From Glossina fuscipes (taxonomy: Eukaryota > Arthropoda > Insecta > Diptera > Glossinidae): DNA of 64,000 nucleotides. Every line of letters begins with the position of its first letter. Positions within the stretch are counted from its first letter, which is position 1. The position numbers and the translations under genes were made by a program. Shown piece after piece: positions 12,131 through 24,203 of this stretch. The DNA is taken from assembly GCF_014805625.2 (NCBI RefSeq), contig NW_023998567.1, positions 1,553,934 to 1,617,933 of the forward strand. Reading direction: 5' to 3'. Below the pieces are notes generated by a model. The model saw only the letters and a program-made list of their open reading frames with translations. It was not told the origin of the DNA and made no database searches.

Positions 12131-13299
12131 TTGATATGAGTAGTCTTACAGGTGTCGCCAGTGTTACTTAGAAGGAAAAGAAACGGGGTATGATTTTACC
12201 TTTTATGAAATTACCTACATTATTATTCGTATTCACAAATGATAGCATTATAATAACAAAACACAGGATGTTAGCGAGAAATTCGAGATTCTAAAAAAAC
12301 CAAAGGAAAAGCTTCATTTATAGAATAATACAAATGAGCTCCAAATATATAACAGCTTGACTTAAAGTCTATGAAACTTCAGAAGTGTCCGGTGGTACCA
12401 GGGAATTTGATGATCAAATCCACACAAGGATGCAGTCGCATTGTCGCTGCGGAACCATTCAACCTTTTAATAATCTTTCTTTTCCGTAAAGCGCTGCAAA
12501 TTGTTACTAGTTTGTATTACGCAGGAGTTAGGCGATCATCCAATCTGAATTCGACTGTAATTTTCTAAAGTTGAGTTTCATGTATAAATGAATAAATAAA
12601 TAAATAAATTCCTTTATTTTACACAAATTTTACCCGTGCGAACAAATAATTGAAATTAAAAAGGAAGTCACCAATTGGAGTACTGCGTCATCATCAAAAT
12701 GCAAGGTATTTCAAAATATACCTGGAGAAACGCTTGAATGAAAATTTTGAGAGTTCTCCGTGAGTACAATATAAAAATTAATGCAACAATTGTTAATTCA
12801 AAGCTAAACGACATATCGAGTAATAGCTGTGTGTCAAAGACTAGATTTCAATACAAGAATGACAGATAATAGCGAGAGAAAGTGGACTTGTAAGTCTTAT
12901 GTGTCCTTAATTATAGAACTGAACTTTATTGATTTTAGGACAACAGTTGCTTACCACTTTAAGAGGATTGGAGGCAACTAAAATAAATACACTTGCCTTA
13001 ACCCATATAAGAACCATCGCAACCTCCTAGCCGAAAGGGCTCGTGTTACGCCCTAGGCTACTTTTACAATACCCTATTCTCCGCCAACCCGTGATTTTCA
13101 ATGGGAGACCCCGAAGTTGGATCCGATGACCACTAAGCAGCTTCCCTCAGAAAAAAAAAAATTTCTAATTCACTTTTATATTTTTTTTACAATGAAAATT
13201 TTTTACACATCTATTGAGCAAATAGAAAACCTTCTAAAGGTTCACACAAATGATTTAATGACACACTAAATATGGCACGTGTAAGTATTTATAAAAAAG
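12131..13299. other. no gene recognised; AAAT microsatellite and a GC-richer patch
   Basis: A (AAAT)n run lies at about 12588-12612, following plus-strand text that could be the end of an old element. 13020-13145 is noticeably more GC-rich than its surroundings and contains CCGAAAGGGCTCGTG and AATGGGAGACCCCG strings, followed by an A tract. I could not assign it. The frame at 12371-12568 has no motif. Confidence 0.35.
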
Positions 13300-13970
13300 C
13301 AAAAAACATAAAATCATATCAGGGATAGTTAACGCGTAATCTTGATGCCGCTGCATTTCACATTGCATTTGTATTTACGGAAGATTCATCCGCGCTGAAG
13401 AATTCAAAATAACTGAATAGAGCTACGTTTCCGCCGACGAGATGAGCATACCAGATTTTAACCATTGTATTACACTTTGTGCGTTGCCGTTGTGGTTTTT
13501 GCTATAACGCGACGTGTTCGATTTTGTCTTATGGGTGTGTTATACATATCCAGAGTAATGCCTTCAGTACTGTTTGCGGTAGCATCGGCAAAATACTCGT
13601 TTTTCTCCTCGTCATTGTAGTCTCTTTTCATCTTTTTGCTGTTATTGAATGCTCTACGATTGAGCACTAAATCTTCATCGACCTCGCCATTGGCCGCTTG
13701 CTCAGCACTATTGCCACTGTTAATAGTCTGTTCTCTCTCATCGAAATTTTCTTCTTTATATTTCATGTGCAAATGCTAATCATTTTCAAGTTTAATGTCA
13801 CTTATCGTGATTTGTCCTTCCTTTTGCTTTTGTCGTTTTATATAATTGCATTTTGAAGACGTAGAAAGACATTGAGTTACGTTACCCGAAAATGTGTAAG
13901 TAAGTGGGTTTATATATTTGTCGATAACGTAAATTAAAATAAATATATCGCCAGACACAGATTTTTTCAA
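13300..13970 (-). pseudogene. unrecognised broken coding-like region
   Basis: On the minus strand, frame 13772-13470 encodes a 100-residue hydrophilic, acidic-basic segment (NRRAFNNSKKMKRDYNDEEK near its middle). The same frame is open upstream to 13970 apart from one TAG. Downstream, in another frame around 13310-13460, it reads AHLVGGNVALFSYFEFF and then NAAASRLRVNYP with a few stops. Composition is unlike the F/Y/I-rich chance frames of the window and resembles linkers of transcription factors. I cannot name a family. It may be a decayed exon, a processed fragment or a gag-like ORF1. Confidence 0.3.
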
Positions 13971-15896
13971 AAGTTTCGTCTGCCAAAAGACTATTTTGAA
14001 TACATTTTAGAAGAAATTTTTACAGGTAACCGTTAGTTGCGCTTTTCGTGCTTTTACGTGCTGTAACAATGATATAAATATACCTAATATTTATTGAAGT
14101 GACTGAATGTGGAGCTCACATTTATATTTGAAAGCCCGCACAAAACGAGGAAAGTTTTATAAACCGAAAATATAAGGATAGCCTGAATGGAGTAGTGTCG
14201 GGTTAATATCTACAAGTACATATTTTTGCGTATACATATGTATTTATAATATTTTATTCATTACAATTTTGTGGGTGATGCAGCATTTGCTACAGGGGAC
14301 ATCCTAGTGAGGCCTTACTCTGGCGTTCTTTCATCATAAGACAAGGAAACTTTCAGTAGAATGTTATCCCGAGGTTGAAAGATAATCCAAAATGCTTCGT
14401 CTCGTTGAAGGGTGCTGTTAAGCCGCATCCAAACGAATTCCTGGTGCAGCAGTGGTAAGAGCCATCTTTGTCTTGCCTAATTTTGTGAAAATGTATGACG
14501 GGTCCGCAATGCAAGGTACACGTTCAACTACATTCAAATACACAAAATCAACTTTATTTTGACTGCACGTTTGTCACGCATAACGAAAGCTTGGTGTTTC
14601 GCGCATATTTCTACAACCAAAAGATACAAAGGCTTAAGATAGACCCAACATTTTTCTGAATCGATTCAAGCTTACCTGTGCATCTGTCGGTATGCCCGTC
14701 CCTCCGTTTAATGTCAGTCCATATATTTTTGTGTTCAACGTACAGGTCGCAATTTTTGCGATTTTTGATTAAATTTAATAAACTGACATATTTTAAACTA
14801 AGGACGAACCTTCTTGAATATGTTTTGGATCGGAGCACTTCCTACATAACGTTTCATTCTAAAAAGTCGGTATAAAACTCGCTGAATAATAATACTTCGA
14901 CATAAAAAAAATTTGGATCGGCTGGAACAATTTTATGAACGCCTTTTCATATAAAAGTTACTACGAAAACTAAATCTTTACATGGTAAAAGGATACAATT
15001 TTCAATATTTCACATAGTACACATGGTTCTATGTATTTGTGCCCACTCCACCTAAAATTTCTCATTAATAGTAAGCCATTCAGAAAAAAATTGTATTCTT
15101 AATATTTTATAATGAAAATAATGGAAAAAGTAAACGGTAGGGAATCTGGATCAAATAGGTCTACTTAAACATATGAAGGCGTTATCTTGAAAAGCAAGTC
15201 TTTATAAGAGAGTCTGGACTTAAGACTGAAAACAATAAGATTTGGGAAGTAAATTAAGTTTGCCAAATTTGAATTACGCTCTGTGATGTAGTGGGCATCC
15301 TGCAATACGCGGGCTTTCATGATTAAAATGTCTTTGCATGAAAGTAATGTGCAATTTTTGGTGTATTATCACCGGAACAAGTGAATAATTGAATTAAACG
15401 AAGTTGTGTGTCTAATAGCCGGCCATGCCCGACTATAGTGTTGTTGTTGTTTTTTTTTTTTTTGTTTTTCTTTTTAACGCACTTCATCATAGGAGGTATA
15501 ATAAGTTAATTTATTGTTGCTTTTGTACGTATGCAATTAAACAGCGGCAAACTATTATCCGTTGCTGACAAGTATCTTCGCGCCCTCACGCCTTGATATG
15601 TTAGAACAAACGCACACATATATATATAAAACAGCCTACAAGAAGACGATTTTATTGTTAAACATATGGAATCTTCAACTCAAATAAAAATCGCGTCTTC
15701 ATTACATCCTACATCGTGGTATTCTGATTTAAGTGTTTGAAAATCATTAAAGCCCTCAGCAATCAAAAAAAAAGTTATATTCGGCTAAAGCCGTATCTCG
15801 CGTACCCACCACTATCTTTGACACACTATCCTTTTACTTATTTTTATAAAAAAGTCAATGGGAAAAAATTTATCTTTCGTTTTTCAATTCACTAAT
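13971..15896. other. mostly empty, with a short DINE-like patch
   Basis: Near 14650-14730 the plus strand reads CGATTCAAGC, then TGTGCATCTGTCGG and GCCCGTCCCTCCG, a diverged form of the GTCCGTCTG block found in the larger DINE-like repeats. A GTT/T tract lies at about 15440-15475. At 15775-15815 a CGGCTAAAGCCG palindrome precedes the tandem repeat. No gene is supported. Confidence 0.35.
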
Positions 15897-16205
15897 AGGT
15901 GTTGTTAAGAAAAATTAATCTACGACCATCGTGATGTTCACCATAATTCACTTAGAGTTAACACCCTCAACTTTTCGCGTTCTTCTTTCCAAGATCTTTT
16001 ATTTGACATGGACGCCATTTTTCAGTAAAAATTTACCCACCAAGTCGTGACGTTCGCCACAATTCATTTACAATTAACTACTCTTAGCTTTTCACCATCT
16101 ACGCTCCCAATCCTTTTATTTGATAGCTTTATCGCTGGTGTTATTAAGAAAAAATTAATCCGGCAGATCGTGATGTTCATCATATTTATTTTAGAATTAA
16201 CGCCT
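15897..16205 (+). repeat. tandem repeat, unit about 115-125 bp, about 2.6 copies
   Basis: Three imperfect units start near 15897, 16023 and 16138. Each carries GTTAAGAAAAATTAATC (or GTAAAAATTTACCCA), then TCGTGATGTTC-CATAATTCA, AGTTAAC-CCT, CTTTTC-C and TCTTTTATTTGA in the same order. The third unit is cut after AGAATTAACGCC. A partial unit may precede the first (CACTATCCTTTTACTTATTTTTAT near 15824). It could be a minisatellite core of a Helitron-like element or a free tandem array. Confidence 0.65.
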
Positions 16206-16499
16206 ATCTAGATAGATAATATATCTTCATTGGAGAAATGTACAAAATAATTTTAAACGTTCTGTCTTGTTTACGTTATGATTAACAAGCGTAAAACCTC
16301 AAAAGGCTTAAAAAAAGAAAATTTAATGACTTGTGACTTTGACATACATAGTACATAATAGCACATAGTGACGTAAATAGTACAGTTTCTCTTAAAGTAA
16401 ATGTGGAAAATTTCAGCCTTCCATCTCTTACATTTTATGAAGAATGTTCAAAAACCCACAAATTTTGTTTATAAAAACAGAGTTGCTTTCATTTTCCGC

Positions 16500-16720
16500 T
16501 TAATTGCGGGCTTTTGTTCTGACCAATTTGGTCAGTTTCCAATGCCAACCTGCATATAAAAACGTCCAAACTTTTTGCCAAATTTTAAGTCGATATATTC
16601 ACTTTTCCGTCCGGGAGAGTGTCAACGACGCACAGACGGACAGACATAGCTTAATCAATTCAGAATATTATGCTAATAGAGAATGTATGTATTTTATAAG
16701 GTGTACGAAGCTTCTTTTGG
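16500..16720 (-). repeat. DINE-like fragment, minus strand
   Basis: The minus strand reads GAATTGATTAAGC, TATGTCTGTCCGTCTGTGCG, and later CGACTTAAAATTTGGCA. These are the ordered core words of the DINE-like repeats elsewhere in the window and of fly INE-1-type elements. The 125-codon frame at 16504-16881 on plus is its antisense read-through and not a gene. Confidence 0.5.
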
Positions 16721-19700
16721 ATGTTGGATTACATTATGACCATCCTTCAGTGGTGGATATAAAAATCTACATTAAAATCATTACCAAAATGTTTTTTCTC
16801 TATATTGCTAATCGCACTTTTAATTTTGTTCTTTATAAACTTTTTGTGCGAATATTTTTAATAATAGATACTGACTGGTGAGTATAGCTGACGCACATAC
16901 ACACTCTTATTAGCAAGCGTTACGTTTGAGCGATATGCCATAAAATATAGCCCCTATGACATTAAAACAACCTGCTAAGGACTCAAAAAAGCGAACAATA
17001 GTTTATCATTGCTGAAAATTCTGTACCGAAATGTCCGTGATACGCAATACATCTCTTAATTTCGTACATTGTGGCTTTCATGTCATAACATTCACCCAAA
17101 CTTCGTTTCAGCGGTAGATTATCGATAGTGGAATTTTCTGTTCAGGTTTCCATACTTCATATTTGACAGAATCGACAAAACTAGTGGTAATTGCAGCAAA
17201 CAGCTGCGCATCCTAATCCGTGACCTATCTCAGTATACCTGTCACGTTAAAATCAAGATGCATTCCTTTAATCCATATATTATATGCTCAAAAATTCATA
17301 GGTTTTCAAGGACGAGCTTGAATATATATTTCGTATCTATTGATATGCAATGGGTTTCTTAATGATGAACGCATCGATCATGTTATTTTCAACTTAGCTA
17401 CATTTTCAATTCAAATAAAAAGCTGCTAGGCTTAGTATTTTGATTTCTATCTTATATATAAAATTTATTTTTGTCTTACACTGATCAATTTGTTACACCT
17501 AAAGATAGTCACTAACCGGCGTTTCTGCTTACAGAACATTATCTGTTAGAGAATGAACTGTGTTAGTTACACAGTTAATAGCCATTTTTTTAAAGTATTT
17601 CTTTAATTATGTATAAACATAGAATCTTTGTACATCTTACAAATGGTAAAAGCGGGCCGATTCTACTCATTTTGAAAATCGCTCGTTCTTTGGCCAAGAA
17701 AATATTAGTGTACCAAGTTTCACTAAAATATCTCAACAATTTAGACGAGGAAACATCATTACATTCCGAAATTATTTTGAAGCGATTGATATAATAATAG
17801 GGGGATTTACCTCGAAAAAGAGGTATAAGGTATAATAATCCTGAAAAATTAAGAACAAATTAAAATGAAAATATAAATTGAATCGAAAATAAAATTTCAA
17901 TGTAACTTAGACTTTAAATCATTGAATTACACTCAATAATGAATTTCTCGTTAGGGTAATTAACAAATTCAAGATAACTCAAGATAATCCAGGATAAGAT
18001 CTTCGTAGGATATCGGTTCATTCGACGAAAGGTAGACGTATATGTTATAGTCATGGTCATATTTACGGATTCATTTTTATGTGATTGTTTGGGTTGGTAG
18101 TCTAGTACTTTTTGGTTAGGGAGCACAGAAAGCATTTTCAAACGTTAATGTATTAATCTAATATTTTGAGACTATTTGACTACAAATACTCCAGCTGAAC
18201 AATATTTGAATTTCAATTACGCAGAATATAAATAAAGCCAAATAAAACTAATGGAAAGCTTACTCCATAGTAAGATCGGATAAATCTTATTCCTTTTGGT
18301 AAAAACACACGGTGTTTGAAATAATAACATTATCGCTGATGTTGTAAATTATGTAGGCTAAAAAGTTTTTAAACTCTTTGATTTAATGTCTTCAAAACAT
18401 TCTTCACGATTTGAATAATAAGTGAATATGTACGCGTGCAGTGCATGCGTTCACTTCTCTTCGTTAATCAAAACATGTATGTATGCGTATATTTTGTAGT
18501 TCCCATTAAGTTATAGATAGTAACGTGCACAAATGTATGAATTCGAAAAATGAATTATTTATGTAAGATTTCTATTTTAGTCGTCGTTTTATTGCCAGAA
18601 GTATTGAAAGTCAATGAAGCATTTTTTTTCTTAGGTTTACAAGTGTCTGCAATTAAATCCCTTTGATTGCAATGTTTTGCTATACACATGCAGTTAAGTG
18701 TGAAAGAAGTCTTCTACTGAGTGTATATGCGGTTCCTAAGTATATATTTTACTTTAGCTATTTAAATAAAAATGGTAAATGAATGTCGCTTTATACGTTA
18801 TTAACACAAAACGCGAAAACCTTTCTTTATACTCTTCGGAATTAATGCTTTGCAAAATCTAAATAAAATTAAAAATTATTTGACAATAAATTCAAAATGG
18901 TTTGATATAAAAAATCGCTTCGGCCGTATTCAAAATTCGTTCTACAATAGAAAATGACTTATTAATTTAGCTATAATTTAGTTGCACACACTAGAATTAT
19001 TATTTTTAAGTTGTAAATGATCTTGCTAAAGTTTTTTGTTCCAACAACTGAGATTCGTACTTGTCATTCCAGAAGTGTTTATATATTCCACATAAATCGA
19101 TCCGGAATAAATCATTTATTATTGAAAGAGAACTTAAGGATCATAAATTGGAATTAATAAGCTTTAAAAAATAATATCATGTGATTCATAAATTCATTAA
19201 GAATGAAAATAAAAATAAAATGAAATAAAACAATGCTATATAATCAACAATGTTATTTCTTTGAGGTAATAATTAAAAAATTAATGGTATACGCATACTG
19301 ATGCCGGTAAGTGTTGAGAGTTGCATTTTTACATGTTTGAAACACATAATATTAAGATAAATGGTTGCGCTTCTATATATAAGCGCCTATAAAAAGAACG
19401 AAAACTTAAGCAGTTAGTTACACAATGCAATGTTAATAATCGTATTACCATACGAGCCCGTAGAGTCGAAGTCAGTATTAAACATACTCAACATTTTATG
19501 TAATATTGGGAGACATTCAATAGCTCGTATTAAGATTGTGGTAGCTTCAAGCGAAAAAAAGTGAAACGAGATTAATTATGAGCTTCAGCTCTGCTTAAAA
19601 AAGGGATCATTGAATTCTTCAGATCATCTTTTTTGTGTGTGATTTACTATGAATACATATGTAATAAATATACTTCAGGAAACTCCAATTTACGCCGTAT

Positions 19701-22700
19701 TTTGTCGAAATTAGTTAATAGTAGTAGTAGGCAGTGCTACGAGTCATCTTGGTCATAAAGTTTTTACGAAGTAGAGTTTTTTGGAGTCACAATAGCTACA
19801 ACAAATAAAGTCGTCTTAAAGTTTGAAGGGGTGAAAGTCAGAAACATTAGTGAAAATTTGGAATCTCAAGAACGATTGAAAGAATAGTTTCTTTAGTAAG
19901 AATACAGGGGCGATATTTCATTTCGCAAAATCAAAAGTTTTTTGCATTTTATGATTTTAGCGAAATTATTGTATACTTCACGAGTAAGTATAAATAGTTA
20001 TTCCTATAATCGTACTAACCAAACATTTTTTTACTTATAGGTAATAGGTACTTGCAATGAACAGAGGTGCGCACACAGGAGATGCACTTCTGATCAGTGG
20101 TGTAGAAAAAACTGAGAACGTTAAAAAATGAAAATGTCAACGCAACGCACCAGTTATAGCAAACAAACTGACCGGTCTGTATTATACATACCTGGTTCGA
20201 AAAATAGCCAAATGATTTGTAAACATGCTTATCAGCATAATTCCACAAATTGCATTATTTAGGCTACTGTAAAAAGTTAAAATTTGTAATTGCAGTATGC
20301 TTCTTCTTTTTGTTCATCTACGCACTAAAATACTCAGCATTGGTACTTTTCCAAATGTTACTTATTATTTTTATTTGTAATTCTTTCAGTTTTAGAAGCT
20401 TTGTTTTTAATAAACAAAGCAAGCATATAGCATTAAACAAAACATTAGTGCACTTTTGTTTATGTTTGCTTAATTAAGCTTTTCATTACAAGCTTTGCAG
20501 TTCCTAAACCCTAGTTTAACAATTTTATTAATTGCAGTGCATTACTACAAATTTGTAAGTTTAAGTGCAAGCTGTGTTATTTGTGTTTAGCATTTTAGTT
20601 ATAGTTATTTGTTATTTGTAAAAGCAATCTTCTGGACGCGATTGTATAACATTGTATAAGGCGCAACGCTTTGTTGTTGTGTGTTTAATGGTCGGCGCAA
20701 CTTACCAAAAATTATTCGTTTTAAATACTTTTAAAAGTTAAATTTAGTGTTATGTTAGGTTATTACGTCAACTACAAGTAGCTGTTTGATTGACGTCCAG
20801 TTTTTCTTCTTTAAAATAAAGTTTCATTTTTAAGGCCGCAACTGCAAATATTTGTAAAGTTAACCTGTTTACTTATGGACGGCCTTTTTGTTTTAAAATT
20901 ATTTATTAACAAGCGGAAATTACTCGCCATTTTTATTGAACAAGATAAATATTTCGGTTTGGGTAATATTAAGCTGTAATTATTGCCTTTTCTCCCTAGA
21001 TTAATTGATATTCAGGTTATAATAGTCCGTTCAGTGCTGCCTATTCTGAAATTCAGTCCAAAAGATTGATATCAACTTACGGCTGCATAGGAATAATTGT
21101 TTTATGGAATAATAAAAATTTTTTAAAAATGCTATTAGCCAAGACAAAAAGTTTAATTGGAAATATGATAAGTCAGCGGTCTTAATAAAGGAAACTAGCT
21201 GCTTAAGATGAGTTTTATTACGAGCACGAAAGATTTCATACAGGTTATTATAGCCAAAGAAAATATCAAATGATTATCTAGTGTTGTCGAATTTAGCGTA
21301 CATAAATAAGAGTAAAATTCTCATCTCTCATAAAACTCTTTTGTATGAGACTCATCACATACAACATATGACACCAACCATCTTCAAATGAACTTTGCCA
21401 TATGTGTCATTGCAAACGAGTCTGTTGAGCACCTTAAACATTTAAAGGTCATGAAAGGATAAATTGTATAGAAAAGACGATCTTCATTTGATATATCGCT
21501 ATATCCTGACCCTTGTCTTTTCAGTCTTGCATATCATTTCGAATTAGACAGAAAGTGTCTTTGAGGGATATTTGATTGAGAGAATCTCTCCATTGAACCG
21601 ACCTTCACGAGCACGAATATCAGTATTTTAATTTAATTGAAAGCCACTATTACCAGGAATGCAGACCAGTTGATATGCATCTATATCAGGAATAGCTAAT
21701 ATCTTATGAATTTCAAGTACATACATATCGTGAAGATCTTTTACCTAAATAGGGCCATCAGAAAAATCCACGAATCTTTTGATATGATAAGATGGACCGC
21801 CTGTGTGTTGGTCAGATGTTCAGTAAAACTTGAAGAAAGCTCGTTCCGAATTTAGAATTTGCCAAGTATTTCCGAGGAGTACTTAACCACCCCTAAACCT
21901 GATACTCTTCGACCAACTGAGCCATCAGTGGCATAAATTGTGAAATCATCGTTTTGGTATAATTATATTTTTTTACAAAGGCCCAACTGTAGAAAATTCT
22001 ATTAATACAAAAGGAATAAGATTTATTGTACCCACTACTGAAGGATAGTGGATCGATCATTTCGTTTTTTTTTCATAATATATGTAATACCCAAACGGAA
22101 GCTTCAGATAACCTTTAAATTATACTTTCTTGATTAATGTGTAATTCTGAACTGATTAAGTCCGTCTGTGTATCTGCGTGGGATTTTTCTTGGTATTGTC
22201 CTCGTCTTAAAAACGAAGATGTCAAGATTTACAATCTTGTCAAAGAACTTAAAGGAAGTCTATTGGTTAATCAGCGTAGCGTTAATCAAAGTGCACTTAC
22301 TGCAACCTTTTGCAAAATACATTGCGTTGGTTTCATTTGGATTGAAGCTAATGTCTAATTGAGGAAATAGCGAAATCTAAGTTAACATTAGATAAGCGAT
22401 CCAATAATAACTTACGAGATATAAAACCGTTCATTTTTAGGACTACGTTGTCCCCAGTTCCAAAAATAATGAGAAGGTGGTGACTGTTGACTGTGACCTA
22501 GATAGAGATCATTCGTAATTTTTCATTGAGAAAGTGATTGAGGAGAACTTAAAAAAGTCACATCCAACGAATTACCAATGCTTGGACCACCATCAGCGTC
22601 TAAAAAGATTTGTTTACGTTTATTAAAACAACTCAAAGGGATTTTCCCCTATTACTTGAAATCGTATCACAAAAATTGGTGGCTTTTAAAGCATTGAATT

Positions 22701-23078
22701 GGTGGAAAGTAGGCAGACAATATCACCATATTAGGACTTAAACTGGTTGTTTTTACAATAACGATATCAGCTGACGATTTGTATGGAATATCTATCTATG
22801 ATTCCTATTTTGATAAATATGGCAACTCCACGGTAATTATCATTTTGAGATAGACGTATAATTCGAAATTTTGAGAGCTGGTGCATTTTCATCAGATAAA
22901 AAACGAAAGTATGCAGAAATCTACTTATTCTGAATTTAGAAAAATCGACTCCTTTTGATTTTAAAAAAAAATTCAAAGATGGTGAATTGGACTTTCTGTG
23001 ATTTAAGAGATTTTACCCCAAAGTGAACCCAGACTGTTGCAGAAAATCGTAAGATTTGAAAACCGACATTTTTTCAAC
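16721..23078. other. 6.3 kb with no gene recognised
   Basis: I see only short frames (longest about 77 codons) with AT-rich composition, scattered homopolymer runs, and weak DINE-like words near 21790 and 22030. No RNA gene, splice pattern or element terminus is convincing. Confidence 0.45.
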
Positions 23079-23080
23079 TA

Positions 23081-23111
23081 TTAGGTTGGGGGAAAAGAAA
23101 TCCATTATTTT
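23081..23111 (+). repeat. mariner terminal inverted repeat, left
   Basis: Begins TTAGGTTGGGGGAAAAGAAA and continues TCCATTATTTT. It pairs with 24129-24159 with one or two differences and follows the TA target site. Confidence 0.9.
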
Positions 23112-23159
23112 TATATGAACTTCAGGACTTTATTTAACATGCTTCAGATTGTGAGATTT

Positions 23160-23970
23160 GGGTTAAATATGCACCGGACTGTATGGCGGATGCATTAAAA
23201 CTTCTCAACCAAGCTTCCGAAGTTTCTGGCGAGTCACTGTAGATGTGTGTGGCCTAGCGTTGTCCTGGTGGAACACGACACCTCTCCTGTTGGCCAATTC
23301 TGGCCGTTTCTGGTCAATCGTTATCTTCAAACGGTCCAGTTGTTGACAGTAGAGATCAGAATTTAGCGTTTGGCCATATGGAAGCAACTCATAATAAATA
23401 ATCCCCTTCCAGTCCTACCAAATGCATAGCAAAACCTTCCTGGCCGTTTGAGGTGCTTCACCGCTCTTTGACCACGATCGTTTTCGCACAGGGTTACCGT
23501 ATGTGATCCATTTCTCATCTCCAGTCACCATCCGTTTAAGAAATGGGTCTATCTCATTCCGTTTGGCCAAGGCTTCGCAGATGGAAATTCGATCCATCAT
23601 GTTTTTTTCTGTTAATTGGTGTGGCACCCGAACATTGAGCGTCTTTTCGAATCCAGCTTTGTGTAAATGGTTTAAAACTGTTTTATGGTCGATTTTTAGC
23701 TCCTGGGCGATGTTACGACTGCTAACATGCCGGTCAACTTCGATCATTTCTCCAATTTTATCGACATATTCGACGACCGGCCTACCTGTGCGAGGTGCAT
23801 CTTTAACATCAAAAGTTCCTGAACGGAATCTACGAAACCAAAATTGCACATAATTGGCTGTTACAGTATCGGAACCATAAACAATTTCACAATTTTAGGC
23901 GCCTGGCTTGCATTTTTGCCTTTGTCAAAGGAAAACTGTAAAATATACCGAATTTTCTCTTTGTTCACTT
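23160..23970 (-). pseudogene. mariner transposase, nonfunctional
   Basis: The N-terminus MEVNKEKIRYILQF starts near 23971. A frameshift near 23885 separates it from the HTH part WFRRFRSGTFDVKDAPRTGR. The WVPHEL-type motif appears as VRVPHQLTEK. The first catalytic Asp is in TGDEKWITYGN and the second in FHQDNARPHTS. A stop interrupts the frame after KVLLCIW, and another replaces the Trp after QKLRKLG. The frame then reads HPPYSP and stops: the segment holding the third catalytic Asp is deleted. The family motifs fit the irritans subfamily of mariner (DD34D). Confidence 0.9.
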
Positions 23971-24128
23971 CCATTTTTAACACGCTGTAACTCACAACTG
24001 AATGCACCAAACAAAAAACAGCAAAAGAATTTTTTTTACTGCGAAATGTACAGTATGTAAATGTACAGTTTCGGAAATTGTTTGATCGATACTTTACGAG
24101 AAATCTATCAGTGCAGCCATCTACCGAA

Positions 24129-24159
24129 AAAATAATGGATTTCTTTTTCCCCAAACTAA
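24129..24159 (-). repeat. mariner terminal inverted repeat, right
   Basis: Read on the minus strand it begins TTAGTTTGGGGAAAAAGAAA, then TCCATTATTTT. It is followed outward by the TA target duplication at 24160-24161. Confidence 0.9.
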
Positions 24160-24164
24160 TATTT

Positions 24165-24203
24165 TTATAAGTTACTATTTTATAAGTAACTATTTTATAA
24201 GTA
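24165..24203. repeat. short AT-rich tandem repeat
   Basis: The unit TTATAAGTAACTATTTT is repeated about 2.5 times directly outside the right end of the mariner. Confidence 0.6.

Larger units (their letters stand above)
23081..24159 (-). mobile_element. mariner element (irritans-type), internally deleted, with both TIRs
   Basis: It is 1079 bp long, flanked by TA (23079-23080 and 24160-24161), the target duplication of Tc1/mariner elements. Terminal inverted repeats of about 30 bp start TTAGGTTGGGGGAAAAGAAA at 23081 and its near-complement ends at 24159. Full mariners are near 1.3 kb, so about 0.2 kb is missing. The transposase is on the minus strand and is broken. Clean ends suggest a relatively recent insertion compared with the other relics here. 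Confidence 0.93.

Noticed and set aside
13020..13145. rRNA or other structured RNA in the GC-richer patch
   Set aside because: No rRNA, snRNA or tRNA signature could be recognised; only composition differs from the surroundings.
16504..16881. 125-codon plus-strand open frame
   Set aside because: Its first half is the antisense of a DINE-like repeat (the DAQTDRHS string is GTCCGTCTG read backwards) and its second half is AT-rich with F/I/K composition.
23503..23853. 116-codon plus-strand frame
   Set aside because: Antisense of the mariner transposase, which has clear family motifs on the minus strand.
24165..24203. CRISPR-like or regulatory array
   Set aside because: Only 2.5 short AT-rich units with no spacers in a eukaryotic context; a plain minisatellite.
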